Assembly (NCBI GenBank): GCA_964471915.1
Contig: CAYYID010000001.1
Location: forward strand, 1-64,000
Length of the DNA: 64,000 bases
Reading direction: 5' to 3'
Source of the DNA: JAIEPW01 sp964471915
Lineage (GTDB): Bacteria; Acidobacteriota; Terriglobia; Bryobacterales; Bryobacteraceae
The position numbers and the translations under genes are program-made. Under the pieces are notes generated by a model. That model had not been told where the DNA came from. It saw only the letters and a program-made list of their open reading frames with translations, and did not search any database. Numbering within the stretch: the first letter of the stretch is position 1; each line of letters opens with the position of its first letter. Of the stretch, positions 8,801 through 17,006 are shown in pieces.

Positions 8801-11800
8801 ATGCACGCCGTTGCGCAATCAGCGTTTCTGCGAGTGCTGGCGTTGGCCTTGGCGGTGCTGCCGGGGATTTCGCTGCGAGCGCAACAAGCGCCATCCCGTG
8901 AGTACATTCGCCTCGGCGGGCGCGTTATTGCCATCGAGGGGCCGAACGTGGCTCCCGCAGGAACGGTTGCACCAACGACACTCAGCTTTCGTGCGGATGG
9001 CAGTGTCGCGGCCGGACAGCCGACGCAAATCACGATTTCTACACAATCACCTGCCGGCTGGACCGCGACGGCCGCGAATTGGATCAGCGTTTCCCCATCA
9101 TCCGGAACCACATCGGGTTCGGGAGCTCCTTATACCTCCGTCGTTACCGTGGCGGTGACGCCGACTGCGGGAGCGACACGGACCGGCAATATCAACTTCA
9201 GCGTCGGCGGGCTTACGGCAGATGTGGCCGTCACTCAAACCGGCGGCGTAACGCTGTCACCGGCCAGTGCGAACGCGCCGAGCACGGCGTGGAGTGGGAC
9301 CTTCAATGTGGTCGCCCCGGCTGGAATTGCCTGGAGCGCGACTCTGGCGAGCGGTTCACCGTGGCTCAGCATCACAAGCGGCAGTTCCGGTTCCGGCAAC
9401 GGCACGGTCGGTTTCAGTGTCCAGGCGAACACCGGCGCGGCGCGCAGCGGGCAGATCAACGTAAGTGGAGTTGGGTTGCAGACCGCGATCTTCACCGTGA
9501 CGCAGCCCGCGAGCGGCGGCGGCACGGCGAACCTCAGCTTCAGTCCCGGCAGCAGCACGGTCGGTCCCCTCGGGGGCACGTTCTCGACCACCGTCGTCAG
9601 CGCTTTGTCGAGTACGCAGTGGATCGTTAGCGTGGACCAAGGAGCTTCGTGGCTCTCCGCCACTACGACTTCGGGAACCGGCAGCGCGCCCGTCTCCTAC
9701 ACGGCAGCCAACTGGACCGGGACGTCGATCCGGACCGGGGTCCTGCGAGTCAGCGAGAACGGAAACCCGAGCGTCACTGCGACGTTCACGCTGACCCAGA
9801 ACCCGACGACGACCGGAATCAGCGCGGTACCGGCGCAATTTGGGCTGTCGAGCCATACGATCGGCTATCTCACGAGCCGCATCACGGCTGGCGCGGCGTG
9901 GACGGTGACGGCAAAGCCAGAATGGGTCACGCTGGTCGCGGGATACGGCAGCGGGGTTGGGAACCCGGCCGGTGAAGAACTGCGCTTCACCGTCAGCAAC
10001 AATAACTTCGACCAACCCCGTGTTGGGAACGTGACCGTAGTCGCCGGATCTTCAAACGTCACGATTGTGGTGAATCAGGATCGTCCGCGTGTCGTCACCA
10101 TCACTCCCGCCTCCACCACCGTGATCATCAATAGCGTCACCCAGTTCACAGCAAACGTGGATGGTGTGCCGGACAACGCCGCCGTCAACTGGCAGGCCGT
10201 TTACGGGAACATGGCCGGGCCGGCGTATACAGCCCCCGGCGCACCGCCGGTTACGGATACCATCACGGCGTCACACGTCAATGTCGCCGGGCTGTCCGGC
10301 ACGGCCACCGTGAACGTACGCACCGCAACGACGCAGCCGCCGATGCCGATTTCCTTCACGCCACAGAACGGCACGGGAACCGGAGGGCTCTTTTCGCTGT
10401 CAGTCCGGCAGGATAGTGGGTTCGCGAACATTGGCGGTGTCGCCCTTCGTTATGCCAACGCGGTCGGGGTGACGAACGGAACCGACTTCACGGTGCAGAT
10501 GTATCCGCGATCGACAACGACCGCACTGACCCGCTTGTTCTATCCGTCTCTGATTTTTGGACAATGGCAGGACCTTCTGGCCGGCGAAGCGAATTTGCCA
10601 GCCGGGCCGACAGCTGCGGATCTGGTCAGTCCGAACGGGAACATGCGCACGCGCAGCACGACCATGAGCGGAGTCACCGCTACCGACATGACCGCGAACT
10701 GGTGGCTCGACATGACGACTACCGTGTCGGGGCGGACTGTGCTCGCCGTCACGACGGCGAACCCGGACTACGTCTACCTGCCTGAGGTGCAGCTCGGCAG
10801 CTATTTCGCCGTCGGTTCGCCTTACCTGCAGTCGAACTCGCTCTCGCCAACGACGGGCGGAGGGATGACGCAGACGTTTACCGCGCGCTACTACTACGGA
10901 GCTGGCGGCACGAACCTCAGGACCGCGGATCTATTGGTCAACGTCACCCCGTCGGCGGCGAACGGCTGTTACGTGCAATACCGCAGAGCGGACAACAAAC
11001 TATATCTGCGCAACGACGCAGACACCGCATGGCTCGAGGGATACACGCCGGGCACGGCGTTTGTCGCCCAGAACTCGCAATGCGCCGTGGCCGTGGCAAC
11101 TTCGTCGGTGTCTTTCCTGAGCGACCAACTGGTGCTCACCGTGCCGCTTACGTTCCAGCAGCCGTTCCGCGGCTCCAAGGCCGTGCACCTGGCGGCCGTC
11201 GACAACAACGACCGGGGTTTCGGCCTGACGAACGCCGGAAGCTGGATCGTGGACAACCCACCGAGGGTCATTAGCGTGACACCGGGAAGCGGTTCTGGCC
11301 GGGCGCTACAACTGAATGCGACGTTCTCGGACGACGACGGTGCGGCCGACCTGCAGTTGATGAAGCTCCTCGTCAATGGCTCGACTGCTCAGACCAACGC
11401 GTGCTACGTAATCTACGACGCTGACACCAACGCCTTCACTCTGCGCAACGATACCGATACGGGGTCTGCAGGGGCGATCTACCCGGGCCAGCCCACGCAA
11501 GCCCAGAACAGCCAGTGCATGCTCATCGGCGACACCAGTCAAGTAACGACCTCGGGCAATGACGTCACGATCCGCCTTAGCCTGATCCTCAAAGCTGCCT
11601 TTGCCGGAGCCAAGAGCGTCTACCTGAGCGCGACGGACCGGGTCAACGTCGGCAACAACAATACGGGCGCGTGGCAGCCGCTCGGAACTTGGACGGTAGT
11701 GGGTAACACTGCGCCGACCGTTACCGATATCAGCCCCACGAACGGCACGGGAGGCTCGCGCGTCTTCACCGCGAGAGTTAACGATCCGGACGGGTATCAA

Positions 11801-12997
11801 GACATCCAGCGAGTGGATTTGCTCGTGAGCGCGTCGCCCACTTGGCCGAACCCGAACGCCTGCCACATCATCTACAGCGGTGACGTGCGTTCGGCATACC
11901 TCCTGGCCGACGACGGGCAGACCTACCTCGGACCTTTGGACCCTGTCAACTTCCCGCTCCTTCAGAACAGCCAATGCTCGATCACCTTCGCGGGGTTGAG
12001 CACCTCGGGCGCCGGTACATCGTTCACGCTAAACGTCCCTGTGACCTTCAAGGCCCCCTACGCGGGCGCGAAGCGCTTGGCGTTGCTTACGTTTGACTGG
12101 GGTGGCGTGGGCTCCAATGGCGCTTGGTGGACCGACGTCGGTTCGTGGAACACCGGACCCTGCACGTCAAGCATGACGCCCACCCTGCGTAGTTTCGCCG
12201 CAGGAGGCGGTTCGGGGACGGCTTCAATGGTTGCCCCGGCGAGCTGTCCGTGGACGGCGACTTCCGACGCGCCCTCTTGGCTCTCGCTCCAGAATCCGGT
12301 GGGCGCCGGTAACGGCTCGTTTTCTTACAACCTGAACGTCAACGCCAGTTCGGCGCGCCTGGGGACCATTTCCACTGACGGCCGGTTCTTCCGGGTGATG
12401 CAGGCGGGCGAGCCCGCCGTCGTTCCTTTCAATGACGTCCCCAACAGCCATCTGCAGTTCGACTACATTTCGCTGATGAAGAATCTGGGGATCACCGGGG
12501 GCTGTTCGGTCACGCCGCCGTTGTACTGCCCGGATTCGAATCTGACCCGGGCCCAGATGGCGGTCTTCATCGTAGTGACTCTGAACAAGGCGATGGGCAC
12601 GCCGCTGACCTACACGACGACGCCATTCTTCAACGACGTTCCGTCGGGCCATTGGGCATTCCCGTATGTGCAACGAATGAAGGACCTGAACCTGACGTCC
12701 GGCTGTTCCGCGAGCCCGCCGCTCTACTGCCCGGATTCCAACATCACGCACGGGCAGGCGGCGGTCTTCATCATCGGCGCTTGGATGAGGGCGAACAACC
12801 TGACCTCGTTCACCCATACGACAACTCCCTATTTCACGGACGTGCCGTCCACGCATCCGCAGTTCAGCTACATCCAGAAGATGCGGGACATGGGCTTCTG
12901 GAACGGCTGCAACGCGACGCAGTACTGCGACACGGCCAGCGTCACGAGGGCCCAAATGGCTCCGATGGTCCTCAAAGCCATCATGGGCGCGCCGTAA
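8801..12997 (+). CDS. Giant secreted BACON/Ig-like repeat protein with C-terminal SLH domains
   Basis: 1398 aa. ATG at 8801 follows GGAGGGGAGG. A signal peptide is cleaved near LRAQQ. About four BACON-type beta repeats follow (pattern WTA..ANWISVSPSSG ... VTVTQ), then a bacterial Ig-like segment. Next come three clear and one degenerate copies of a ~140-residue unit marked by paired cysteines (N-x-C-[YH]-[VI] early, QNSQC late) and a F.G.K.V.L motif. Another BACON unit precedes three SLH repeats, each with F.DVP, a GC...YCPD pair and TRAQMA. SLH domains anchor proteins to cell-wall polymers, so this is probably a surface adhesin or matrix protein. It is divergent from the Rhs operon, sharing a 212-bp intergenic region. 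Confidence 0.85.
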   Translation: MHAVAQSAFLRVLALALAVLPGISLRAQQAPSREYIRLGGRVIAIEGPNVAPAGTVAPTTLSFRADGSVAAGQPTQITISTQSPAGWTATAANWISVSPSSGTTSGSGAPYTSVVTVAVTPTAGATRTGNINFSVGGLTADVAVTQTGGVTLSPASANAPSTAWSGTFNVVAPAGIAWSATLASGSPWLSITSGSSGSGNGTVGFSVQANTGAARSGQINVSGVGLQTAIFTVTQPASGGGTANLSFSPGSSTVGPLGGTFSTTVVSALSSTQWIVSVDQGASWLSATTTSGTGSAPVSYTAANWTGTSIRTGVLRVSENGNPSVTATFTLTQNPTTTGISAVPAQFGLSSHTIGYLTSRITAGAAWTVTAKPEWVTLVAGYGSGVGNPAGEELRFTVSNNNFDQPRVGNVTVVAGSSNVTIVVNQDRPRVVTITPASTTVIINSVTQFTANVDGVPDNAAVNWQAVYGNMAGPAYTAPGAPPVTDTITASHVNVAGLSGTATVNVRTATTQPPMPISFTPQNGTGTGGLFSLSVRQDSGFANIGGVALRYANAVGVTNGTDFTVQMYPRSTTTALTRLFYPSLIFGQWQDLLAGEANLPAGPTAADLVSPNGNMRTRSTTMSGVTATDMTANWWLDMTTTVSGRTVLAVTTANPDYVYLPEVQLGSYFAVGSPYLQSNSLSPTTGGGMTQTFTARYYYGAGGTNLRTADLLVNVTPSAANGCYVQYRRADNKLYLRNDADTAWLEGYTPGTAFVAQNSQCAVAVATSSVSFLSDQLVLTVPLTFQQPFRGSKAVHLAAVDNNDRGFGLTNAGSWIVDNPPRVISVTPGSGSGRALQLNATFSDDDGAADLQLMKLLVNGSTAQTNACYVIYDADTNAFTLRNDTDTGSAGAIYPGQPTQAQNSQCMLIGDTSQVTTSGNDVTIRLSLILKAAFAGAKSVYLSATDRVNVGNNNTGAWQPLGTWTVVGNTAPTVTDISPTNGTGGSRVFTARVNDPDGYQDIQRVDLLVSASPTWPNPNACHIIYSGDVRSAYLLADDGQTYLGPLDPVNFPLLQNSQCSITFAGLSTSGAGTSFTLNVPVTFKAPYAGAKRLALLTFDWGGVGSNGAWWTDVGSWNTGPCTSSMTPTLRSFAAGGGSGTASMVAPASCPWTATSDAPSWLSLQNPVGAGNGSFSYNLNVNASSARLGTISTDGRFFRVMQAGEPAVVPFNDVPNSHLQFDYISLMKNLGITGGCSVTPPLYCPDSNLTRAQMAVFIVVTLNKAMGTPLTYTTTPFFNDVPSGHWAFPYVQRMKDLNLTSGCSASPPLYCPDSNITHGQAAVFIIGAWMRANNLTSFTHTTTPYFTDVPSTHPQFSYIQKMRDMGFWNGCNATQYCDTASVTRAQMAPMVLKAIMGAP

Positions 12998-13010
12998 GCG
13001 AGAACACTGG

Positions 13011-13047
13011 AAGCGAGCCGCGCCCGGCATTGGGACGCGGCTTCGTT
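13011..13047 (+). terminator. Possible terminator after the BACON/SLH gene
   Basis: A GC-rich hairpin (GAGCCGCG paired with CGCGGCTT, one wobble) begins 14 bp after the stop at 12997. It lies between two convergent genes. No strong T-run follows on either strand, so it may be a weak, factor-assisted or bidirectional terminator. Confidence 0.35.
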
Positions 13048-13102
13048 CCTCATTGCTCGTCGTACACCAGGCCGCCGCTCAGGACGGTCCCCTGTTCGAT
13101 AG

Positions 13103-14224
13103 TCATTTCCCTTCTCCCCGGTTGTTGATTACGCCCTTCTCGCTTTCGAACCTTGCGGTGTCATTGCCGAACGCGCGCCACGCCTCGCGCTCGGTGCGCG
13201 CGAACAGTTCGACCTTGGAGGCCGGGCACAGCGCCTCGACCAGTTGGTAGAACTCGTCGGGCTTGCGGGAGTGCTCGCGGCGCGCGGCTGACAGCACGGT
13301 CGAGTAATCGCCCTTGAGGAAGACCGGCGCGCCGCGGACGGCGAGCAAGCAGTGTTCGGTCTGGCCCCGGAGCCACTGGCCGGTGCCCATGCGGTCCTTG
13401 ACCCAGGTCAGGAGGCTCTTGTACTCGAAGCCCCAGGCTGCCGCGACCTCGAAGGCTTGAGGGAGGTGCGAGTTGGTGGTCCACAACCAGAGGATGGCGT
13501 CCGGTTCGGCGAGCCCGGCGACGGGCACGGCCTTGATGGCCTCGATGGGCATGGACGGGTACGGCAACGACCCGCCTTCATAGGGCCAAGGCGGGTCGGC
13601 GACGATCACACCGAACGGTCCTTCGGGCAGCGCCGGCGGCGCGGCGGCGAGTTCGCGGGCTTGGCGTTCGACCTGCAGGCGCCGGTGCGCGCTCGCCACG
13701 TTGCCCGAGCGGTCCATCTGCTCGACCAGATGCCCGTACTCTTCCGGAGCGTCCTCGGCGGCGGCGATCACCTCCTCGGCCTTCTCGATCGTGGTGCGGC
13801 CGACGCCCAGGTAGCGGGCGATGCGGTCGCGGGCATCCCCCTGTCCTTCCGCCATTGTGGCGGGAAGACAGAGGTCCGAGCGGCTGCCCTGCCTGAGGCG
13901 CGCGGCCTTGCGTTCGAGCGGTTCGATGGCGCGTTTCAAGGCCACGATCTCGCTGGGCAGCAGGTCCTTGCGGGCCAGGTTCTCATGGGCTTCGCCGCGC
14001 GCGGCTTCGAGGAGATCGACCACGGTGACGGGGATGTCGCGCCAACCGAGCAGGCGGCAGGCTTCGAGACGCCGCTGGCCCGCGATCAGGCGTCCTTCGG
14101 CGGAGACTACCACCGGATGCAGGAGGCCGACCTGCGCGATGCTCTCGGCGAGCGGCCGCAGGTCGCCGAGGTCCTTGCGGTACCGGTAGCCGACCTCGAT
14201 TCGTTCAAGGGCGAGTTTCGTCAT
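13103..14224 (-). CDS. ParB-N domain fused to MT-A70-type adenine methyltransferase
   Basis: 373 aa from the ATG at 14224 (an in-frame ATG at 14251 is possible). Residues 1-110 are a ParB/Srx fold with LAESIAQVGLLHPVVV and the nucleotide-binding AGQRR motif (48-52). Residues ~135-190 look like the ParB helix-turn-helix (ARYLGVGRTTIEKAEEV). From ~200 the chain is an MT-A70/Ime4-like N6-adenine methylase with DPPW (210-213) and a WTTNSHLPQAFEVA segment. It should bind DNA and methylate adenine. It is the last gene of the Ubl-E2-JAB-E1 operon and overlaps the E1 gene by 20 bp, so translation is coupled. ParB beside ThiF recalls PRTRC cassettes of plasmids; fusion to a methylase is uncommon among the ParBs I know. 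Confidence 0.88.
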   Translation of the reverse strand: MTKLALERIEVGYRYRKDLGDLRPLAESIAQVGLLHPVVVSAEGRLIAGQRRLEACRLLGWRDIPVTVVDLLEAARGEAHENLARKDLLPSEIVALKRAIEPLERKAARLRQGSRSDLCLPATMAEGQGDARDRIARYLGVGRTTIEKAEEVIAAAEDAPEEYGHLVEQMDRSGNVASAHRRLQVERQARELAAAPPALPEGPFGVIVADPPWPYEGGSLPYPSMPIEAIKAVPVAGLAEPDAILWLWTTNSHLPQAFEVAAAWGFEYKSLLTWVKDRMGTGQWLRGQTEHCLLAVRGAPVFLKGDYSTVLSAARREHSRKPDEFYQLVEALCPASKVELFARTEREAWRAFGNDTARFESEKGVINNRGEGK

Positions 14225-15044
14225 GCCCCCGTCCATCCGGGTTAAACCCATCCGGGTTAAACATCGCGCAACCCACTCTCGCGGGAATCAGCGCGCTCGC
14301 GTCCGAAGCGCCATCCGAAAGATAGACACGCCGGTAGTTCCAGTTCCGCGGCCGGCCCATGATGAGCGACCCGGCAGCGTAGACGGCAAGCGCGGCGACG
14401 ACGCCCAGGATGTCGGCGACCGCCGGAGTGCCCGGGCAGGGATAGCGCTCATCGTTGATCATGTCCGGGTAGAGGCACCCGAGACATGCACCCTGCGCTT
14501 CCTGAACGAAGACGTAGCCGTGGTTGCAGTCGGCCGAGACCGCGACGAAGATGGCGGGCTTACCTCGCGCCCGGCAGAACCGGCTCACCGCCACGCGCGC
14601 CGGATTGTTATCGACGCCGCAGATGGCGAGGTCACAGGTCAAGTCGAGACCGCGCGTCAAGGCGTCCTCGAACATGAGCGCGTGGCCCGTGATCGCGGTG
14701 GCATGGATGCACTCGGGCGCGAGGTTCCCGGCGAGCGCCAGGGCCTTGTTTCTGCCGATGTCTTCAGCGAAGAACCGCTGGCGGCTCAGGTTCGACGCCT
14801 CGACCGTGTCGCCATCGACGATGGTGAGCCCGCCGATCCCCTGCCGCGCCAGCATCAGCGCCACCGGGCTGCCGATACCGCCCGCGCCGACGATCAGGAC
14901 GCGGCTTCGAGATAGCGCCGCCTGGTCGAAGGACGGCGCGGCCTGCTGCCGCGCCGCCGCCTCCGCGACCGCCCGTCCTTTGAGCCTAATCGAGATGGCC
15001 GAGACGGTAGACTCCCCGTTCGACCCGCTCCACGCCGCTGCCAT
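14205..15044 (-). CDS. E1-like ThiF-family adenylyltransferase
   Basis: 279 aa. The ATG at 15044 is supported by GGAGGT 8 nt upstream, although it overlaps the JAB gene by 59 bp. The Rossmann ATP site is intact (VLIVGAGGIGSPVA), with the acidic VDGDTVE and the NLSRQ arginine that contacts nucleotide. Downstream are a CLGC pair and a YPCPGTPAVADILG segment matching the MoeB/ThiF region that carries the active cysteine. It should adenylate the C-terminus of a ubiquitin-like protein, presumably the one at 16031. The last residues contain a tandem FNPDG duplication, encoded by a repeated 15-mer. It resembles PRTRC ThiF proteins. Confidence 0.88.
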   Translation of the reverse strand: MAAAWSGSNGESTVSAISIRLKGRAVAEAAARQQAAPSFDQAALSRSRVLIVGAGGIGSPVALMLARQGIGGLTIVDGDTVEASNLSRQRFFAEDIGRNKALALAGNLAPECIHATAITGHALMFEDALTRGLDLTCDLAICGVDNNPARVAVSRFCRARGKPAIFVAVSADCNHGYVFVQEAQGACLGCLYPDMINDERYPCPGTPAVADILGVVAALAVYAAGSLIMGRPRNWNYRRVYLSDGASDASALIPARVGCAMFNPDGFNPDGRGHDETRP

Positions 15045-15636
15045 GGATCTTTACCTCCACTTCTCCGTCAAGCCGCAGGAACCGGACATAGCCGTCGCGG
15101 CTGAAGATGGCCATGAGGACCTCGAAGCCGCCATGTTCGAGCCGCCGCTGGAACTTCTGATCGATGCCCGAAGGTTCGGTCGCGCCCGCGCCGCGGCCGG
15201 GGTGCGAGTGCATGTGCGCGAGCAGGCGCTGGCCGAAACGGTCGAGCTCGACCAGCACCTGGGCCATGGACTCGGGCTTGGCGGTGACGCCCACCATGCT
15301 GCGCGCCTCGTGTTCGAGGTCCCGGCGGTGGTCGAGCACCAGCATGCCGCCGGTCTCGGCGCCGGTCACGAGACACAGCTGTTCGCCGCTGTCGGCGGTC
15401 AGGATCCGGTACGTCTCGTGCAGGAAGAGCGACGAGACCAGATGCCGCGGGCCTTCCGGCTTCGAGGCCTGGTCGAACGTATCGATGAGTTCGGTCGCGT
15501 GCGCGAGGCGCAGGCACAGCGCGTCCATCCGCGGGCGGTCGTGCTTGGAGACCGCTTCGGAGAACCGCTTCATCAGTTTGTCGCGGCGCGCGGTGAGTTC
15601 GGCGCGCAGCGCAGCGGCGGACTGGGCGGGCTTCAT
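14986..15636 (-). CDS. JAB/JAMM-family metalloprotease (deubiquitinase-like)
   Basis: 216 aa. The ATG at 15636 overlaps the preceding stop as ATGA. The N-terminal 60 residues are helical. From about residue 70 a JAB fold appears with the complete zinc signature: H143-S-H145-P, S156 and D159 (HSHPGRG...EPSGID). A glutamate in TGAETGG is the likely general acid/base. Prokaryotic JAB enzymes trim or remove ubiquitin-like modifiers, and the PRTRC A protein is of this type. It lies between the E2-like and E1 genes of one transcription unit. Confidence 0.85.
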   Translation of the reverse strand: MKPAQSAAALRAELTARRDKLMKRFSEAVSKHDRPRMDALCLRLAHATELIDTFDQASKPEGPRHLVSSLFLHETYRILTADSGEQLCLVTGAETGGMLVLDHRRDLEHEARSMVGVTAKPESMAQVLVELDRFGQRLLAHMHSHPGRGAGATEPSGIDQKFQRRLEHGGFEVLMAIFSRDGYVRFLRLDGEVEVKIHGSGVERVERGVYRLGHLD

Positions 15637-16040
15637 GCGCTGCTCCTTGCCTGCCGGATCGCCTCGGCGAGCAGCCCTTCGATGGCCAGGATCCCGGCGC
15701 TCAGCTCTTTCGGGCGGACGGCCATGTGCACCGTCCACCAACCGTTCTGAAGCCTGCGGAAGCAGGTCCAGTGAGTGTGGTGTTCGAGCTCGGGCGGCGG
15801 ATCCTTGAGCGCGAACTCGATGCGCCCGGAGGTCTCGCGCGCCGAACCCTGAAAGACCCCGAACGGCGTCTGGTAGTTGCCGGTGAAGACGTTGCCCTGC
15901 TGGGTCCAGCCGCGCTCCTGCCAGTACGGGATGGCGCGGCGCTGAACGGCGACGGCCTCTTGGACAGGACGGGCCACCCGCGACGCGAGGTCGCGGATGG
16001 CCGTGGTGAGAGGACGGGTACCGAGCACGGTTACGCGCAT
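15633..16040 (-). CDS. E2-like (UBC-fold) conjugating protein, putative
   Basis: 135 aa. An N-terminal helix is followed by strands with UBC character: GNYQTPFGVFQGSARE, then FALKDPPPELE, then HHTHWTCF, then WWTVHMA and a C-terminal helix (AGILAIEGLLAEAI). Cys93 is the only cysteine and falls after a His-rich turn where E2 enzymes place the HPN motif and catalytic cysteine. It should accept a ubiquitin-like protein from the E1. It overlaps Ubl by 10 bp and JAB by 4 bp. PRTRC B proteins hold the same position. The E2 assignment is inference from pattern, lone cysteine and context. Confidence 0.65.
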   Translation of the reverse strand: MRVTVLGTRPLTTAIRDLASRVARPVQEAVAVQRRAIPYWQERGWTQQGNVFTGNYQTPFGVFQGSARETSGRIEFALKDPPPELEHHTHWTCFRRLQNGWWTVHMAVRPKELSAGILAIEGLLAEAIRQARSSA

Positions 16041-16261
16041 CGGCCGACCTCGGCGGGCGGGGTGGCAAAGAGCTTCTGGCCGTCGGCGACTTTGTCGTAG
16101 ACGGCCTCGGCGGAGGCAAAGAAGCCCTCGCTCGGGCCCTTGGCGAGCAGGTAGCCGCCGAGGTTGAGCTGGGTGAGGATGTCGCCCGCGGTGGTGCCGG
16201 GGCGGATCTCGATGTCGCGGATCTGGCCGGAGCCAGCGACGACGATCGCGAGTTTCTTCAT
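16031..16261 (-). CDS. Small ubiquitin-like beta-grasp protein, putative
   Basis: 76 aa. The pattern fits a beta-grasp Ubl of the prokaryotic DUF2604/PRTRC C kind: strand KKLAIVVAGSG, strand RDIEIRPGTTAGDIL, helix, LLAKGPSEGFF, then KVADGQKLFATPP. The C-terminus is PPAEVGRCA and lacks a terminal GG, so it would need processing or act unconjugated. It is the first gene of the operon reading through E2-like, JAB, E1 and ParB-methylase. A terminator at 16373-16405 separates it from the genes upstream, so its promoter should lie in 16262-16372. Confidence 0.65.
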   Translation of the reverse strand: MKKLAIVVAGSGQIRDIEIRPGTTAGDILTQLNLGGYLLAKGPSEGFFASAEAVYDKVADGQKLFATPPAEVGRCA

Positions 16262-16372
16262 GATCGATTTCCTTTTCAGTTGGATTTAAGGGATTGCTCC
16301 CACTTCGATTAAAGCGGGCGCCTGTAAGTAGGTTGCCCCCTTGAATAGAAGGGAAGAAGAGAAGGGAACATG

Positions 16373-16405
16373 AAAAAGACCGGAAAGCGCTTTCGCTTTC
16401 CGGTC
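16373..16405 (-). terminator. Rho-independent terminator after DUF2958 gene
   Basis: A perfect 12-bp stem (GACCGGAAAGCG with its complement) and 4-nt loop at 16378-16405 is followed on the minus strand by five T residues. It ends the xis-int-DUF2958 unit and isolates the Ubl operon. Confidence 0.88.
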
Positions 16406-16424
16406 TGGTTGTTTCCTGGCCCCG

Positions 16425-16772
16425 TCACCGTTCTCCGGGCGGGACCACTCGCGTGAACCTCCCTTCCTTGAAATACAGATCCCGCTCGACCGCGAGGCCG
16501 AGCGGCGTGCGGACGGCTGCGAGCTCGGAGAGCAAGAAGTAGCCGAACTCCGCTTCGAGGCCTACCACGAAGCCGAAGAGCAGGAAGTCCTCCTCGCGCG
16601 GCGAGCCTTCGGTGACGTACCACGTCCAGCCGGTGCCCGGCAGGAAAAGCTTCAGGTAGACTACCGGGTCGGCTTCCGACTCCTGCGAATACAGGGGCGG
16701 AAGCCGCCGGCGGGTCTCTTCTGTTAACAGCCTCTCTTCGGGCACCAGCCTCTCTCCGGTTAGCAGCCTCAC
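16425..16772 (-). CDS. DUF2958-family protein
   Basis: 115 aa. The best start is GTG at 16772, overlapping the previous stop as GTGA. The body shows the DUF2958 pattern: LLTEETRRRLPPLYSQE, VVYLKLFLPGTGWTWYVTEG, DFLLFGFVVGLEAEFGYF and LAVERDLYF. Family members are common on plasmids and integrative elements; their function is unknown. The first 20 codons contain a small internal repetition (ERL-[VL] units). It is the last gene before a strong terminator. Confidence 0.8.
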   Translation of the reverse strand: MRLLTGERLVPEERLLTEETRRRLPPLYSQESEADPVVYLKLFLPGTGWTWYVTEGSPREEDFLLFGFVVGLEAEFGYFLLSELAAVRTPLGLAVERDLYFKEGRFTRVVPPGER

Positions 16773-16990
16773 AGCTTGCCGCCGGCCTCGAAGATCTTGC
16801 GGACCTCCTCGAACTGCTGGAGCTGCTTGCGCTTGGCTTTGAGCAGTTCCTCGGTCTCGGCGATCTCGACCTTCAGTTTGTCGGCCTGATCGAGTACGAC
16901 CTCGACCGGCGTCCTCTTGCGCCACGGTTTCCGGCCTTCGCTTTTGGGCGGGGCCTTGGGATCCGCAAGCGGTTGCTTGGGATTGGGCAT
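16769..16990 (-). CDS. Small coiled-coil protein
   Basis: 73 aa. A basic, proline-rich N-terminal third is followed by an uninterrupted heptad helix (VVLDQADKLKVEIAE, then LLKAKRKQLQQFEEV). There is no catalytic motif. It starts 16 bp after the integrase stop and is coupled to DUF2958 by a 4-bp overlap, so it belongs to the xis-int transcript. It could be a DNA-associated accessory factor; its function is unknown. Confidence 0.65.
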   Translation of the reverse strand: MPNPKQPLADPKAPPKSEGRKPWRKRTPVEVVLDQADKLKVEIAETEELLKAKRKQLQQFEEVRKIFEAGGKL

Positions 16991-17006
16991 GACTTGCCTC
17001 CTTCGT

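Noticed and set aside
13103..16261. Bil (ISG15-like) anti-phage operon
   Set aside because: Bil has a two-domain Ubl and no ParB-methylase; the single Ubl and ParB/ThiF pairing fit a PRTRC-like cassette better.
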